A stretch of DNA of 64,000 nucleotides. It comes from Planctomycetaceae bacterium. Lineage in GTDB: Bacteria; Planctomycetota; Planctomycetia; Planctomycetales; Planctomycetaceae. The stretch's first letter is position 1. Each line of letters begins with the position of its first letter. The stretch lies in assembly GCA_041398785.1 (NCBI GenBank), contig JAWKUA010000008.1, forward strand, positions 230,068 to 294,067. The letters run 5' to 3'. Position numbers and translations under genes: made by a program. The notes beneath the pieces are model-generated. The model did no database searches. It had not been told where the DNA came from and saw nothing but the letters and a program-made list of their open reading frames with translations. This document shows, one piece after another, positions 42,833-52,693 of this stretch.

Positions 42833-43474
42833 TCAGTCCAGCCCCATTCCGCTCAGGCTGGAATTCTGGAGTTTCGCTTTCTTCGCTGCGTCCTTCAGTT
42901 TCGACACGACGAAGAACTTGTGGTTCGCAACGGCCTGTTCGGTCGTGTTCAGTCGTCTGGCGACATCTTTGTTGGCCCAGCCGAGGACGAAGATCAGTTC
43001 GACAACCTGCAGGCGTTCCCAGGCTCCGTCCTGTTTGAAGCTGCGGATCAGATCTCTCAGGCATTCGGCGACGACAGCCGATTCGGCGTGAGACTTCTCC
43101 GAACTGCGCATCAGGCTGGAGGCTGCTCGCGCGTGGCCGGTGGGTTCGCGTGTCGGGCCGTCTTCGGTTCGGGACGACATCAGCGGCACTGTGGGCCGGC
43201 GGCCGGAGCGTCGCATTGAATCGATCAGTTTGTGGGCGGCGATCGAAAAGAGCCACGATTCCAGCGGCGTGTTTTCGTCGTAGTTCGGCAGCGCCTTCAG
43301 AAAACCGAGAAATGTTTCCTGAACGATGTCCTCGGCGGACGACGTGTCGCTCAGGCGGCTGCGAGCGAACGCCAGCAGGCGGCCTTCATACCGATCGATA
43401 CATTCCTGCCATGCATCCGCTTCGCCCTGGCGAATTCTGTATACAAGTTGCTTGTCTTCTTCGCTGGCGGGCAT
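42833..43474 (-). CDS. ECF-type RNA polymerase sigma factor
   Basis: A 213-residue sigma factor. Region 2 is LVYRIRQGEADAWQECIDRYEGRLLAFARSRL with AEDIVQETFLGFLKALPNYD. Region 4 is LQVVELIFVLGWANKDVARRLNTTEQAVANHKFFVVSKL, with the helix-turn-helix at NKDVARRLNTTEQAV. It lies nearest the planctomycete ECF groups. ATG 43474 has GGAATCTC before it. A small, zinc-motif membrane protein follows as probable anti-sigma factor. No recognisable target promoter was found, and the signal is unknown. The linker between regions 2 and 4 is long and Ser/Arg-rich. Confidence 0.93.
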   Translation of the reverse strand: MPASEEDKQLVYRIRQGEADAWQECIDRYEGRLLAFARSRLSDTSSAEDIVQETFLGFLKALPNYDENTPLESWLFSIAAHKLIDSMRRSGRRPTVPLMSSRTEDGPTREPTGHARAASSLMRSSEKSHAESAVVAECLRDLIRSFKQDGAWERLQVVELIFVLGWANKDVARRLNTTEQAVANHKFFVVSKLKDAAKKAKLQNSSLSGMGLD

Positions 43475-43677
43475 GAGATTCCGTTTCGCGGTGGTGGTTG
43501 ACAGGGGACGTGTGGCAGACGTGCTGCCGTCGGAAGGCGACAACCTGAGTGTCCTGGTGATCGTCCTGAGTCCCCAAAAGCCTGTCAACGTCGAATCTCC
43601 GGCGGCGGATCTTTGGAATTATTGAAAACCAGCCCTATCGCGAAAGCCGCGGAGAATTCACCCGGGAAGGAAGACTG

Positions 43678-44754
43678 TTGAACGTTTTGGGACTCGACAT
43701 CGGCGGAGCGAACGTCAAGGCGGCGACGGCAGATGGTGACACGCTGACGCTGCCTTTCGCCGTGTGGAAGAAATCGCAGTTGCTTACGGAAACGCTGCGA
43801 AACATGGTCGCGCGGCAACTGCAGGTCTCGCCCCACCTGGTGGCGATGACAATGACTGCGGAACTTGCCGACTGCTTTCTCACGAAGGCGGAAGGCGTCA
43901 GTTTCGTCATCCGTGCGGTGGAACGGGCGTTCGACGGCGTGCCACTTCGAATCTGGCTGACATCCGGCGAATTCGCGGAGCCTGCCGACGCCTGCGAGCT
44001 GCCGACGCTGGTGGCCGCGGCGAACTGGCACGCTCTGGCCACGTGGGCCGCTCGAGCTGTCCCGCGCGGGCCGGCGCTGTTGATCGACGTCGGTTCGACG
44101 ACCGCCGATATCATCCCGCTGCTGGACGGCCAGCCGATTCCCTATGGGCTGAATGACGTCGACCGGCTGCTTTCCGGCGAGCTGGTGTATACCGGAGTCC
44201 GCCGCACTCCCTGCATGGCCGTCGCCGCGGTCGTTCCGCTGCGCGATCAGGAATGTCCGCTGGCTGCCGAGCTGTTCGCGACCATGGCGGATGTGCATGT
44301 CATCAACGGGCGGATTCGCGAGGATTCCGATGACTGCGACACCGCCGACGGTCGTCCTCTGGTTCGCGAGTTCGCACTGAACCGGCTGGCTCACATGGTG
44401 TGTTGCGACCGCACGGAAATCGAAGATTCAGAACTTGCCGCGATCGCGCAGTTTCTGGCCGAACGCCAGGTTCTGCAGGTGCGACATGCCGTCGAACGCG
44501 TGCTTCGTCGATTTCCGCAACCGCGCGGCCACGGCGATCGCGTGAACGTATTGCTGTGCGGAAGCGGAGCGTTTCTGGCCGAGGCTGCCACTGCCGCCTT
44601 CCCTCCGGAGACATTCCACGAGCCGCTGATTCTGGCGGACATGTTCCACAAATGCGTGTCGTCCGCCGCCTGTGCGTTCGCGGTCGCCCGGCTGGCGAAT
44701 GACCGATGCGGCGACGATTTGCTTCAGACAACCAGCCTGCCCGTGCCGCGCTGA
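43678..44754 (+). CDS. H4MPT-linked C1-transfer hydantoinase/oxoprolinase-family kinase-like protein (MfnF-like)
   Basis: A 358-residue ASKHA-fold protein of the COG1548 family, found in archaea and in bacteria that use tetrahydromethanopterin-linked C1 carriers. VLGLDIGGANVKAA is the phosphate-1 loop, LLIDVGSTTADIIPLLDG the second, and NVLLCGSGAFLAEAA the adenosine motif. Archaeal MfnF condenses furan and tyramine parts of methanofuran, so a role in making the methanofuran-like cofactor is likely. The TTG start at 43678 has a strong GGAAGGAAG signal upstream. It precedes ribF by about 100 bases on the same strand. No other H4MPT gene is in the window. Confidence 0.85.
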   Translation: MNVLGLDIGGANVKAATADGDTLTLPFAVWKKSQLLTETLRNMVARQLQVSPHLVAMTMTAELADCFLTKAEGVSFVIRAVERAFDGVPLRIWLTSGEFAEPADACELPTLVAAANWHALATWAARAVPRGPALLIDVGSTTADIIPLLDGQPIPYGLNDVDRLLSGELVYTGVRRTPCMAVAAVVPLRDQECPLAAELFATMADVHVINGRIREDSDDCDTADGRPLVREFALNRLAHMVCCDRTEIEDSELAAIAQFLAERQVLQVRHAVERVLRRFPQPRGHGDRVNVLLCGSGAFLAEAATAAFPPETFHEPLILADMFHKCVSSAACAFAVARLANDRCGDDLLQTTSLPVPR

Positions 44755-44855
44755 CCTGCTGGTTGTGACGGGTGGCGGCTTTCCGTACGATCCCGCCCCT
44801 CGCCGGCGGAGTCCAGCCGTTCGACGCATTGACGTGCCCCGTTTTTCTTCCAGCT

Positions 44856-45800
44856 ATGTCCGACTTGGATTCTGACCTCTCGCCAGCCGCTGCCGGCGGC
44901 ATTGTGACGGTTGGCAATTTCGACGGTGTTCATCGAGGACACCAGCGCATGCTGCAGACGCTGCGCGACGTGGCGGCGGCCCGTGCTTCGCACTCCGTGG
45001 TTGTCACCTTTCATCCGCACCCGATCACGGTGCTGCGGCCCGCAGCCGTGCTGCATCGGCTGACAACGCCGGAGCGTCGAACGGACCTGCTGCGCCGATA
45101 CGGCGCGGATCATGTCGTCGTGCTGCCGGTGACGATGGAGTTGCTGCAACGGGAACCGGAAGACTTCCTTCAGTCGGTGCTGATCGATCAGCTTCACGCC
45201 AGCGGCATTGTTGAAGGCCCGAATTTTCATTTCGGAAGAAATCGATCCGGCGACGTGCGGCTGCTGCGGAAGTTCTGTGAACAGCGCGGCATGGCATTTC
45301 AGGTCATCGACTCGGTCAATGATTCGGAAGAGATGATCTCGTCCAGTCGGATTCGGGATCTGCTGATCGCCGGTCGCGTCGCCGAAGCCGTTCGTCTGCT
45401 GGGCCACCCGCATCAACTGCGTGGACGGGTTTCACGCGGAGCCGGCCGTGGCCGCGGTCTGGGATTTCCCACGGCGAATCTCGTCGACACCGAAGTGTTG
45501 CTGCCGGCTCACGGAGTCTATGCCGCGGCATGTCGCGTTGACGGCGTCAGCTATCCGGCCGCTGTCAACATCGGCCCGAACCCGACGTTTGAAGACTCCG
45601 CCGTCAAAGTGGAATGTCACATCGATGGGCTGACGCAGGATCTGTACGACCGGACTCTGACGGTTGATCTGCTGACCGAAATCCGCGCGCTGAACACATT
45701 TGCCACCGCCGAAGAACTGACACATCAAATCCGTCGCGATGTGGATGCCTGCCGCCGTATCTTCCGGGATGCGGATCGGTTGAGTTCGTCTGAGCACTGA
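44856..45800 (+). CDS. ribF: Bifunctional riboflavin kinase/FAD synthetase RibF
   Basis: It phosphorylates riboflavin to FMN and adenylylates FMN to FAD, cytoplasmic, 314 residues from ATG 44856. The N-terminal nucleotidyltransferase has VTVGNFDGVHRGHQRML, TFHPHP and SSSRIRDLL. The C-terminal flavokinase has GRGLGFPTANLV and AVNIGPNPTF. The frame is open upstream to 44772 with no start signal, so the family-like MSDLDSD opening was chosen although no strong ribosome-binding site is visible. It is probably co-transcribed with the MfnF-like gene. Confidence 0.96.
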   Translation: MSDLDSDLSPAAAGGIVTVGNFDGVHRGHQRMLQTLRDVAAARASHSVVVTFHPHPITVLRPAAVLHRLTTPERRTDLLRRYGADHVVVLPVTMELLQREPEDFLQSVLIDQLHASGIVEGPNFHFGRNRSGDVRLLRKFCEQRGMAFQVIDSVNDSEEMISSSRIRDLLIAGRVAEAVRLLGHPHQLRGRVSRGAGRGRGLGFPTANLVDTEVLLPAHGVYAAACRVDGVSYPAAVNIGPNPTFEDSAVKVECHIDGLTQDLYDRTLTVDLLTEIRALNTFATAEELTHQIRRDVDACRRIFRDADRLSSSEH

Positions 45801-45837
45801 GGCTGCCGATTCCCGCGTTGCAGATCCACTTGCAGAA

Positions 45838-46040
45838 TGGCATGCGGATGCGGTCGGACGAGCGCAGCAAGTTCGGGGGAGGGAGCGTCCGCGCAGGTCG
45901 CGCCGCGTTGCCGGTCGGCGGAGGCGCGCTCGGCCCTCACGCGAGCATCGCTCCGCTCGCCCGACCTCTCCCGGACGGCTTCGCCTGGGAGAGGTGGAAA
46001 ATCCGACCGGACGCTGCGCCGGTAGAGGTGGGGCGACGGT
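45838..46040. repeat. Intergenic repeat, family C, second location
   Basis: It aligns along its length with the unit at 41937-42090: GGACGAGCGCAGCAAGTTC, a GC-rich centre, GCATCGCTCCGCTCGCCCG, then CTCTCCCGGACGGCTTCGCC and GGGAGAGGTGG. The last two elements form a hairpin. It fills the convergent gap between ribF and the VWA gene (45801-46069) and may help to stop transcription. Confidence 0.75.
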
Positions 46041-46069
46041 TGTAGGCGCGCACATGACAATCGGGTTGT

Positions 46070-48664
46070 TTACGCCAGGCCCACTCTGCGTCGCCAGAAC
46101 CATTCCGTCGTCAGCAGTCCGAGCAGCACAAGCAGCAGCCACCACTGGCTCCATAACGGCTGCCGGCGAACTTCCGGCGGGCCAATGGCAACCGGCAGTT
46201 CGCCGATCAGGTCGGCCAGAGACTGCGGTCCTGCCAGCACACGACCTCCCGACGCGCGGGCGACGTCTTCCAGCAGTTCAAAGTCAGGAAACGGATTCTG
46301 TTGTTCGAACGGATCGTGAAGGATCTGCACGTCCATCGAAGTGCTGTCGACCTGGGTGTAATCTTCATACGCGGTCAGTTCAAATCGCAGTGCCTGGCTG
46401 GATGAACCGGATTCCACAGCGTCGGCGATATCCAGTTCAATGGCGAATCCGCCGGCATCAGTGTCGCCCGAACGTTTGGGCAGATCGAATTCTTCACCCC
46501 AGGCGACAAACGGTCCTTCTTCGCCGCTGGTGCGAGTCAGGCGGGCCGGCCAGCGAATGGGTGAATAGAACGAGTCGTCGTTGAGAAACTGCTGCGGTTC
46601 GACCATCGTCGCGACGCGATAATTCTGCGTCGGGTTGCTGTTTTCGTCGAACGTGACGGCGCGCAGCGTCAGTTTGTCGCCGGGTTTGTAGTATCGCTTG
46701 TCAGCCTGAACGACCAGACGACGGCGGCCGATGGACGAGTTTTCCGTCAGCCAGTAGACCGCGTTGCGCCAGAACCTGCCATAGTAGTCGCTGTCGGCAG
46801 TTCCCCAGTTGTTGATGAATTCGTTGGCCCACGGCGCCGTGATTGCCGCGGCGACCGCCATTGTTCGGCCGCTGCCGTACCGTCCGACTGCAATGACGGG
46901 AAGCGGTGCCGTTCGCACGCTGTCCATCAGGCGGGTTTCGGATGCGGACCGTCCGCTGAAGCCTGACAGCAGCGACGAAACAAACGATGTCTGCCGCGCT
47001 GTGATTGTGATGTCGCTGGTTGAAGCCAGTTGCGTGGCGATGTTGGGCTTCAGTTCCAGCCCGGACTGAATTCCCGTGAACGAAGGGAACGCGGCCAGAG
47101 CATTTCGGCGCTGCTGTTCGTCTTCCAGGATTCGCCAGATCGGATGCCGTGTCTCGTCGGCAGAGACACGGACGGACGCGTTGGCATTCCACGCATTGTC
47201 TCCCGCAATCATCCTGACCGGTAGTGCGTCGGCGAGCTTCGTGTCGGCCCATCCTCCCGAAGCAAAGCTGTATTCACCGCCCGTCATGCACAGACCGCCG
47301 CCGCGTTCGCTGACCCAGTGTTCGACCCAGCCGATCTGTTCGTCGGTGACCGCGTCGCGTGAAACGTCGCTGAAGATGATGGCGTCGAACGCGGACAGTT
47401 CCGCCAGTGTCACCGGAAATCCGCGGCTGGCGCTCTGGCTGGATTCCACCACTCGGACGGCGTTACCGCCAGGGGCAGAGATGACAACGCATTCAATATC
47501 GGGATCCTTCGTCAATGCCTCCTTCAGATCCGAATAGGGACCACGTGCCGAGTACTGATTGCCCCGGCGAACCTGCTGAACGGGCTGCCGGCTGCCTTCC
47601 AGATACAGCACGCGAATCTTCGTACGGTCGACATCAATCGTCGTCAGAAATTCGTTGTTGTTGGTCGCCAGTTCGCCGGCTCTCGGTGCGACTGAGATCT
47701 TCAGTTCGCGAGTTCCCAGTTCCGATCGAAATGTCAGCGAAACCGGCTGAAAACCACTGCGAAGTGAGACGGGGGCCGAGTTGAGTACGCGTTCCGTTCC
47801 GTCCGGATCGACGGCCAGCAGCCGGACTTCCGTCGTGACTCCGTCGTAACCGTAACTTCGCACAAACGCCTGCACATCGACGTCCGAATACTTGCGAACG
47901 CGCCGCGGCGCGACCACGCCGGCAATGGCGATGTCACCGTCTCCCGACATATTGCCAACGGGAGCGACATGGATCGGCACGTTCAGTCCGGCGAATGACT
48001 TCGCCAGTTCCCGAACGGCATCCGGATCGCGCACTTGACCGTCGGAATACACGACCAGTCCGGCCGGGGGCCTGCGTCCGAATCGGCTGGAAACCTGACG
48101 CAGCGCCTCCAGCAGTCGCGAATCGGAATCGACCGGTTCAACTTTGGGAAGGTTCTCCGGCCGCGGAGGATCCGCTTTCGCGACATCCGTACCTTTCTGT
48201 TGCCGACGGGAGTCTTCCGCGCCGACATGTTCCAGCCCGACCTGCTGTGCCGAATCGATCGCCGACAGCCGTTGCCCAAACCGGAATAGACTGACCGCCG
48301 CGCCGCTGACGCCCGCGGTCTGCCGGTCCGCGTCGCGCATCATCCGCAGAGCATCGCTCCAGCGACTGGACTCACCACCCATCTGCATGCTGGCCGAAGC
48401 GTCAACCAAATAGAACAACTCCGGCCGTTCGACTGTTCCCGGTGTTTCCGTGACGGACACCGGGTTCCACAACAACATCAGCAGCACGCCGATTACGGCC
48501 GTTCGCAGACCAAGCAAGACTCGTCGACGGGAAATCGAAGCGGGCGGTCCCGCCAGAGTACGAATCAACGCATACGCCAGGACGCAGACCGCAAGCATCA
48601 GCCCGGCGGTCGGCAGCGAGATCGGCGGCAGGAATTCGATGGAAGCCAAGGGACAAACCTTCAT
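46070..48664 (-). CDS. Large VWA/glutamine-amidotransferase-like membrane protein of the Bat locus
   Basis: An 864-residue membrane protein. Two N-terminal helices (LPTAGLMLAVCVLAYALI and LLGLRTAVIGVLLMLLW) precede a von Willebrand A domain with FYLVDASASMQMGG (MIDAS DxSxS). A class I glutamine-amidotransferase-like domain lies at about 350-480 (FSDVSRDAVTDEQIGWVEHW, GGGLCMTGGEYSF), and a C-terminal helix (WWLLLVLLGLLTTEWFW) ends the protein. It is the last gene of the MoxR/DUF58/BatA/DUF4175 series on this strand, and members of this locus usually encode such a protein. The domain face lies outside the inner membrane. The function is probably metal-dependent protein binding. Confidence 0.88.
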   Translation of the reverse strand: MKVCPLASIEFLPPISLPTAGLMLAVCVLAYALIRTLAGPPASISRRRVLLGLRTAVIGVLLMLLWNPVSVTETPGTVERPELFYLVDASASMQMGGESSRWSDALRMMRDADRQTAGVSGAAVSLFRFGQRLSAIDSAQQVGLEHVGAEDSRRQQKGTDVAKADPPRPENLPKVEPVDSDSRLLEALRQVSSRFGRRPPAGLVVYSDGQVRDPDAVRELAKSFAGLNVPIHVAPVGNMSGDGDIAIAGVVAPRRVRKYSDVDVQAFVRSYGYDGVTTEVRLLAVDPDGTERVLNSAPVSLRSGFQPVSLTFRSELGTRELKISVAPRAGELATNNNEFLTTIDVDRTKIRVLYLEGSRQPVQQVRRGNQYSARGPYSDLKEALTKDPDIECVVISAPGGNAVRVVESSQSASRGFPVTLAELSAFDAIIFSDVSRDAVTDEQIGWVEHWVSERGGGLCMTGGEYSFASGGWADTKLADALPVRMIAGDNAWNANASVRVSADETRHPIWRILEDEQQRRNALAAFPSFTGIQSGLELKPNIATQLASTSDITITARQTSFVSSLLSGFSGRSASETRLMDSVRTAPLPVIAVGRYGSGRTMAVAAAITAPWANEFINNWGTADSDYYGRFWRNAVYWLTENSSIGRRRLVVQADKRYYKPGDKLTLRAVTFDENSNPTQNYRVATMVEPQQFLNDDSFYSPIRWPARLTRTSGEEGPFVAWGEEFDLPKRSGDTDAGGFAIELDIADAVESGSSSQALRFELTAYEDYTQVDSTSMDVQILHDPFEQQNPFPDFELLEDVARASGGRVLAGPQSLADLIGELPVAIGPPEVRRQPLWSQWWLLLVLLGLLTTEWFWRRRVGLA

Positions 48665-49049
48665 CCGCAGCGAGTCGGTCCTCGCTTCAACAACTTTATT
48701 TTCTCCGGGTCTGCCCCGGTGGAACTACGATCGGTCGGCGAATCGGGTTGCTCGGGCCTTCTGCTGCAGCGCCGTCAGCGGAGTATTGACGGATTGCACG
48801 GTTCCTGTCATTGGGTGCGATTCGGGAGGGCGAGGCTCCCGCCGAGCCGCGTGTGCCACAGGACATCCATTGCGGCAGCGGCTCGGCGGGAGCCTCGCCC
48901 TCCCGAACCGTCGATCGCACATTCTCACTCATCAAATGACGCCAGCCTTCCGGGCCTGAAACGCTATTGAACAAAATCTTCTGCTTTGCGAGTGAACTCT
49001 GGAGATTGCCATCGGAGCCCGTGCGCTCCGTCGACCTGAATGAACCGCG
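48665..49049. other. Intergenic region with family B palindrome
   Basis: About 385 bases between the DUF4175 and VWA genes. No gene is supported. A perfect 30-base inverted repeat occupies 48821-48907 (listed separately). Nothing else stands out. Confidence 0.5.
48821..48907. repeat. Palindromic element, family B, copy 1
   Basis: Arms 48821-48850 and 48878-48907 are perfect 30-base reverse complements (core GGGAGGGCGAGGCTCCCGCC). The spacer of 27 bases begins GTGTGCCA. Copy 2 with the same layout lies at 52694-52778, on the other side of the DUF4175 gene. Confidence 0.9.
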
Positions 49050-52000
49050 CTATTCGCCGCCTGCTGACAGCACCTGGTAGTACCGTTCCACCAGCCGTTC
49101 ATATTCCGGTGGCGTCGATTCGTCGCCGTCAGACAGCAGGTCGCCGAGTACCAGTTCCTGAATTCCGGCCTGCAGGTCTTTCACGACGTCCGTTGTCGTT
49201 GTCACGTAGTTCGACGGAGGCCTGAAGGTACCCCCGTCACCGATAGCCCAATTGGCCTGTATTGTGTTTTCGTTCAGCCCCCAGCCTCCGACGCGAAGGA
49301 CATCTTCGAGTTCGTCCGCTGCGGGGCCTCCGAAGCCGCTTCTTTCCAGATCGTCCAGCAGTTCCCGCGCATCGCGGTGCCAGCCGGCAATGTCGGACGT
49401 GGTGTTCAGTTCGTTAAGTTTCCGCAGCAGGCCCGCTGCCCTTCGTTCGGCCTGCATCAGCCGCTCAATCCGGGGAGACACGATCAGACGATGAAGTTGT
49501 CCCAGTTGCTGTGATGTCAGTTCCAGCCGCTCCGACAGGTCGTCGATCTTGACCTGAATTTCCGCCCGTGAGTCGGTCGCCAATGTTTCCGGCAAATTCT
49601 GAACGTCTCGAATCAGGTCATCCGTCTTCAGTTCGTCCATCAGGCGTCCAACACCTGCCGCCGCATCCTGATCCTGAGCGCGGTCTGCCGATGCGATGGC
49701 GTTCAGCAGATCCTGCAGCGTCAGGGCCGATTGGGCGAGCCGTTCGGCCTGGCCTTCCAGTGCCTCGCGACCTTCCTGCTCGTCAGAATCGTCCGATTGT
49801 TTGCCGCTGTCGGAGGCCTGTCCCGCGGCCTGAGTCGACTGCCGCGCGGTGGTCGGCGGACTTCCCATGCCGCCGTTGCCGAACTGATTCTGAATCTGTC
49901 TGTTCAACTGCTGCTGTTGCTGTGCGAGTCGACTGGCGATGTCTCGCGCGCGGGCGATCCGTTCGGCGATTTCGTCGGCCAGAAGTGAGGCGACGTGTTC
50001 CGCCAGTTCGCCGAATTGTGCCTCCGCCTGTTCCGCCAGCGTGGCTGCCGCGTCGGTATCACCGCGAGACAATGCGCCGGCGGCTTCCTCCGCGGTTTCC
50101 GCCGCAGCCGTCATTCGGTCACGGGCCAGATCGGTCAACTGATCCAGAGTCTGCATCTTCGCTTCGATGTCACGTGCTTCGAGTGCAATATCGTGCTGCC
50201 GTTCTTCCGCCTGCTGACGACGTTCCGCCGGAGACTCCTCCTCCGCGCGGGATCCCTCATTGGTCGCGTCACCGTCCGCCTCACCGAACGTGCCGGGCTG
50301 GTCCGGGTCAGTCTTTTCCGGCGTTGCTTCGGTCGCTGCGGCTTCATCCGATGTTGCAGCCGGAGAATCTTGTTCAACGGCGCCGTCGTCGGCGTCCGTC
50401 GGATTACCGCCGGCCTGCGCCGCCGCGCCGCGCGGACCTTTTGATGAACCGTTCGCTCCAAGAAGAGACACCACTCGCTGTTCGCCTGACTGCAGTTGCT
50501 TCAGCCGCCGGACGAGTTCGGCGAGTTCTTCTTCGTCCGATTTCGGCCGGCGAAGTTTCTGAGTCTGCTGCCGACTGAACGCCTGCAGCGCCGCTCTGGC
50601 CGCGCGGGGATTCTTCAGCAGGAGCAGCCGCAGCGTCTCACGTCCTTCCACCAGCAGCCGAACCGCGTCCTTCTCCTGAATCACCGCGTTATCGAATTCG
50701 GCGACGGAAAGCGAATCGATCGCGGTCAGCATCACGCTCTGCGCTTCGAACAGCAGTTCTTCGCCGCCGATGTTGCGCGACACCAGAAAGTCGGCCAGCC
50801 GCACGGTTCCGTCGGCGATGATCTGTTGTTCCTCGACAAGCCGATCAATTGTGGACGTATCGGGTACGGCGTCATCACCGGCAACGCGGATCGTGCGATT
50901 CAGCAGGACTCGCTGCCGGCCGATCAGTTCGTCCAGAAACATGACCCGCTCATCGTTCGGCCCGCCGGCGGGCATGTCATCCGGATCAATCACCTGGTAC
51001 TGCCGTCGGAACGGCCGGATGTCGATGAACCGCAGGTCCGTTTCCGTGCGCTGCGAATTGCCGGGCCGGTTATCGGCGGCAAAAGCGTAGTAAGTGACGC
51101 TGTCGCGCTGAGTCAGTTCGAAGAATTCCAGCGGCAGCACTCGTTCCAGCACCGCCTTTGTCTGCGGTGAAATTCCCGGACTATCGTGATCCGCGGACTC
51201 CGCCGATTTCAGCTCCGAAAGCGCTGCCGCAAAGTCTTCATAGGCCAGGCGATGTTCCTGCTCGTTGTTGATTTCGAAGACGATTCCCGCGTTGCTGAGA
51301 CCAAAGTCGTCCGTTGTTCGAATGCGCAGCAGGATTTCCGCCAGAGTGTGAACCTCCAGATCCGGGCTCGGTTCATCAAACCAGACTCGCGGAGCCTGAT
51401 CGCGGCGAATTCGAATGCGGTGCCTGTTGTCGGGCAGTGTTGTGCCGTCCGCCGCTTCGGCGATGACGGAATATGTCACGCTGTCGTGCAGTGGCAGATC
51501 GCAGGTCAGAGTTGTTCCGTCGATCTGCAGCGGAATCTGAGTCGAAGTGTCATCGGCCTGGTCTCGACCAGTTGTCGTCAGGATCAGACTCGCGGCCCGG
51601 GGTTCTCGGTCCAGAACAATTTGGAGTCGACCGGCGGATCCTTCGATCGCCGAAATGTCGCCGCCTTCGACCGTCGACACCGGAAGTCCCGTGTAGGCCG
51701 GCGGCGTCAGTTCGGCCGCGATGCTCTCAATGCGAAGCGGAAACCGCACGTCGACGCGGAAAACGTCAGACGTAATCGAGCCCGCCGAGAATCGGTACTC
51801 GAAGGGTTGCCGAACATCATTCACGGTGACGGCATACGTGTCGTGGTTCTTCCGGGACTCCGTGATTTCTCCGGCAGCAAGGTTCTGAGTGACCCAACTG
51901 CTGTCGTCATCGTTCAGGATTCGTGACTGCAACAGAACCGATCGATCCGTTCTTCCATCGACCGCCACCTGCAGCGAAACCGCAAGTCCTTCGGCGACAG

Positions 52001-52604
52001 TCAGGCTGCCGGGTTCGACATTCAGCGTTGTGTAAGGCACGTCCGCAAGAAACGCTCGGCGCACGGCCGTCTGCCATTCCCAGTCGAGCAACGAACCGGT
52101 CAGCAGGCCACCCAGCAGAAAACACAGCCCTGCGATGGCGGCCGTCAGCGAGCCCGTTCTGACGATCGCGGGAAGGTCCAGCGGCAGCGTCTGACGGTCC
52201 GTCCGCTGCTGCAGCGCCGCGGCCAGCGAATTGGCAACTCCCTGAGATTCCACCTGCGATTCATCCATGCGGCCATACTGGATGGCGGTCCGGACGGACT
52301 GGCCAAGTTCCGGAAAGCTGCGTTCGATCTCCGCGGCCGTATTGGGAGCCGTCCAGGAAAACACGGAACCGAACAGGCTGCGGACCGTGTACAGACCTGC
52401 CAGAGCGCAGACCGTCGTCAGACCCAGCAGCCTTGCCGATGGCCCGGGCTCGAATAAATAGTCCGAAACAACCAGCGCCGTGAATCCCAGCAACCAGATC
52501 AGCGCGCCCAGACTGACGGACTTCAGCAACTGCACACGGCGCATTCGCGTCCACACATCATCGAACCGACGCAGAAAACGCGACTGAGTATTGGAAGCGC
52601 TCAT
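49050..52604 (-). CDS. DUF4175-like membrane protein with long coiled-coil region
   Basis: An 1184-residue protein. Three N-terminal hydrophobic helices (LGALIWLLGFTALVVSDYLF, LLGLTTVCALAGLYTV, LTAAIAGLCFLLGGLLTGSL) are followed by beta-rich domains to about residue 600. A Glu/Gln/Ala-rich coiled coil lies at about 690-1000 (RLKQLQSGEQRVVSLL, EERQHDIALEARDIEAK, AERIARARDIASRLAQQQ), and an acidic low-complexity stretch lies around 750-820. It belongs with the DUF4175 type found in MoxR/Bat loci. It probably spans from the inner membrane into the periplasm. The short C-terminal domain (GWHRDARELLDDLERSG) ends the protein. Two family B palindromes flank the gene. Confidence 0.85.
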   Translation of the reverse strand: MSASNTQSRFLRRFDDVWTRMRRVQLLKSVSLGALIWLLGFTALVVSDYLFEPGPSARLLGLTTVCALAGLYTVRSLFGSVFSWTAPNTAAEIERSFPELGQSVRTAIQYGRMDESQVESQGVANSLAAALQQRTDRQTLPLDLPAIVRTGSLTAAIAGLCFLLGGLLTGSLLDWEWQTAVRRAFLADVPYTTLNVEPGSLTVAEGLAVSLQVAVDGRTDRSVLLQSRILNDDDSSWVTQNLAAGEITESRKNHDTYAVTVNDVRQPFEYRFSAGSITSDVFRVDVRFPLRIESIAAELTPPAYTGLPVSTVEGGDISAIEGSAGRLQIVLDREPRAASLILTTTGRDQADDTSTQIPLQIDGTTLTCDLPLHDSVTYSVIAEAADGTTLPDNRHRIRIRRDQAPRVWFDEPSPDLEVHTLAEILLRIRTTDDFGLSNAGIVFEINNEQEHRLAYEDFAAALSELKSAESADHDSPGISPQTKAVLERVLPLEFFELTQRDSVTYYAFAADNRPGNSQRTETDLRFIDIRPFRRQYQVIDPDDMPAGGPNDERVMFLDELIGRQRVLLNRTIRVAGDDAVPDTSTIDRLVEEQQIIADGTVRLADFLVSRNIGGEELLFEAQSVMLTAIDSLSVAEFDNAVIQEKDAVRLLVEGRETLRLLLLKNPRAARAALQAFSRQQTQKLRRPKSDEEELAELVRRLKQLQSGEQRVVSLLGANGSSKGPRGAAAQAGGNPTDADDGAVEQDSPAATSDEAAATEATPEKTDPDQPGTFGEADGDATNEGSRAEEESPAERRQQAEERQHDIALEARDIEAKMQTLDQLTDLARDRMTAAAETAEEAAGALSRGDTDAAATLAEQAEAQFGELAEHVASLLADEIAERIARARDIASRLAQQQQQLNRQIQNQFGNGGMGSPPTTARQSTQAAGQASDSGKQSDDSDEQEGREALEGQAERLAQSALTLQDLLNAIASADRAQDQDAAAGVGRLMDELKTDDLIRDVQNLPETLATDSRAEIQVKIDDLSERLELTSQQLGQLHRLIVSPRIERLMQAERRAAGLLRKLNELNTTSDIAGWHRDARELLDDLERSGFGGPAADELEDVLRVGGWGLNENTIQANWAIGDGGTFRPPSNYVTTTTDVVKDLQAGIQELVLGDLLSDGDESTPPEYERLVERYYQVLSAGGE

Positions 52605-52693
52605 GTTGAGATTTCCGTTCCGAAATGCACCGGATTGCCGAATTCAGGGGTCTGTCAGGTGTTGTTCAATGAATGCCAATGTGGGGCTCACCT

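Noticed and set aside
45818..46154. Short frames across the family C repeat at 46 kb
   Set aside because: They arise from the repeat in all frames and show no protein signature.
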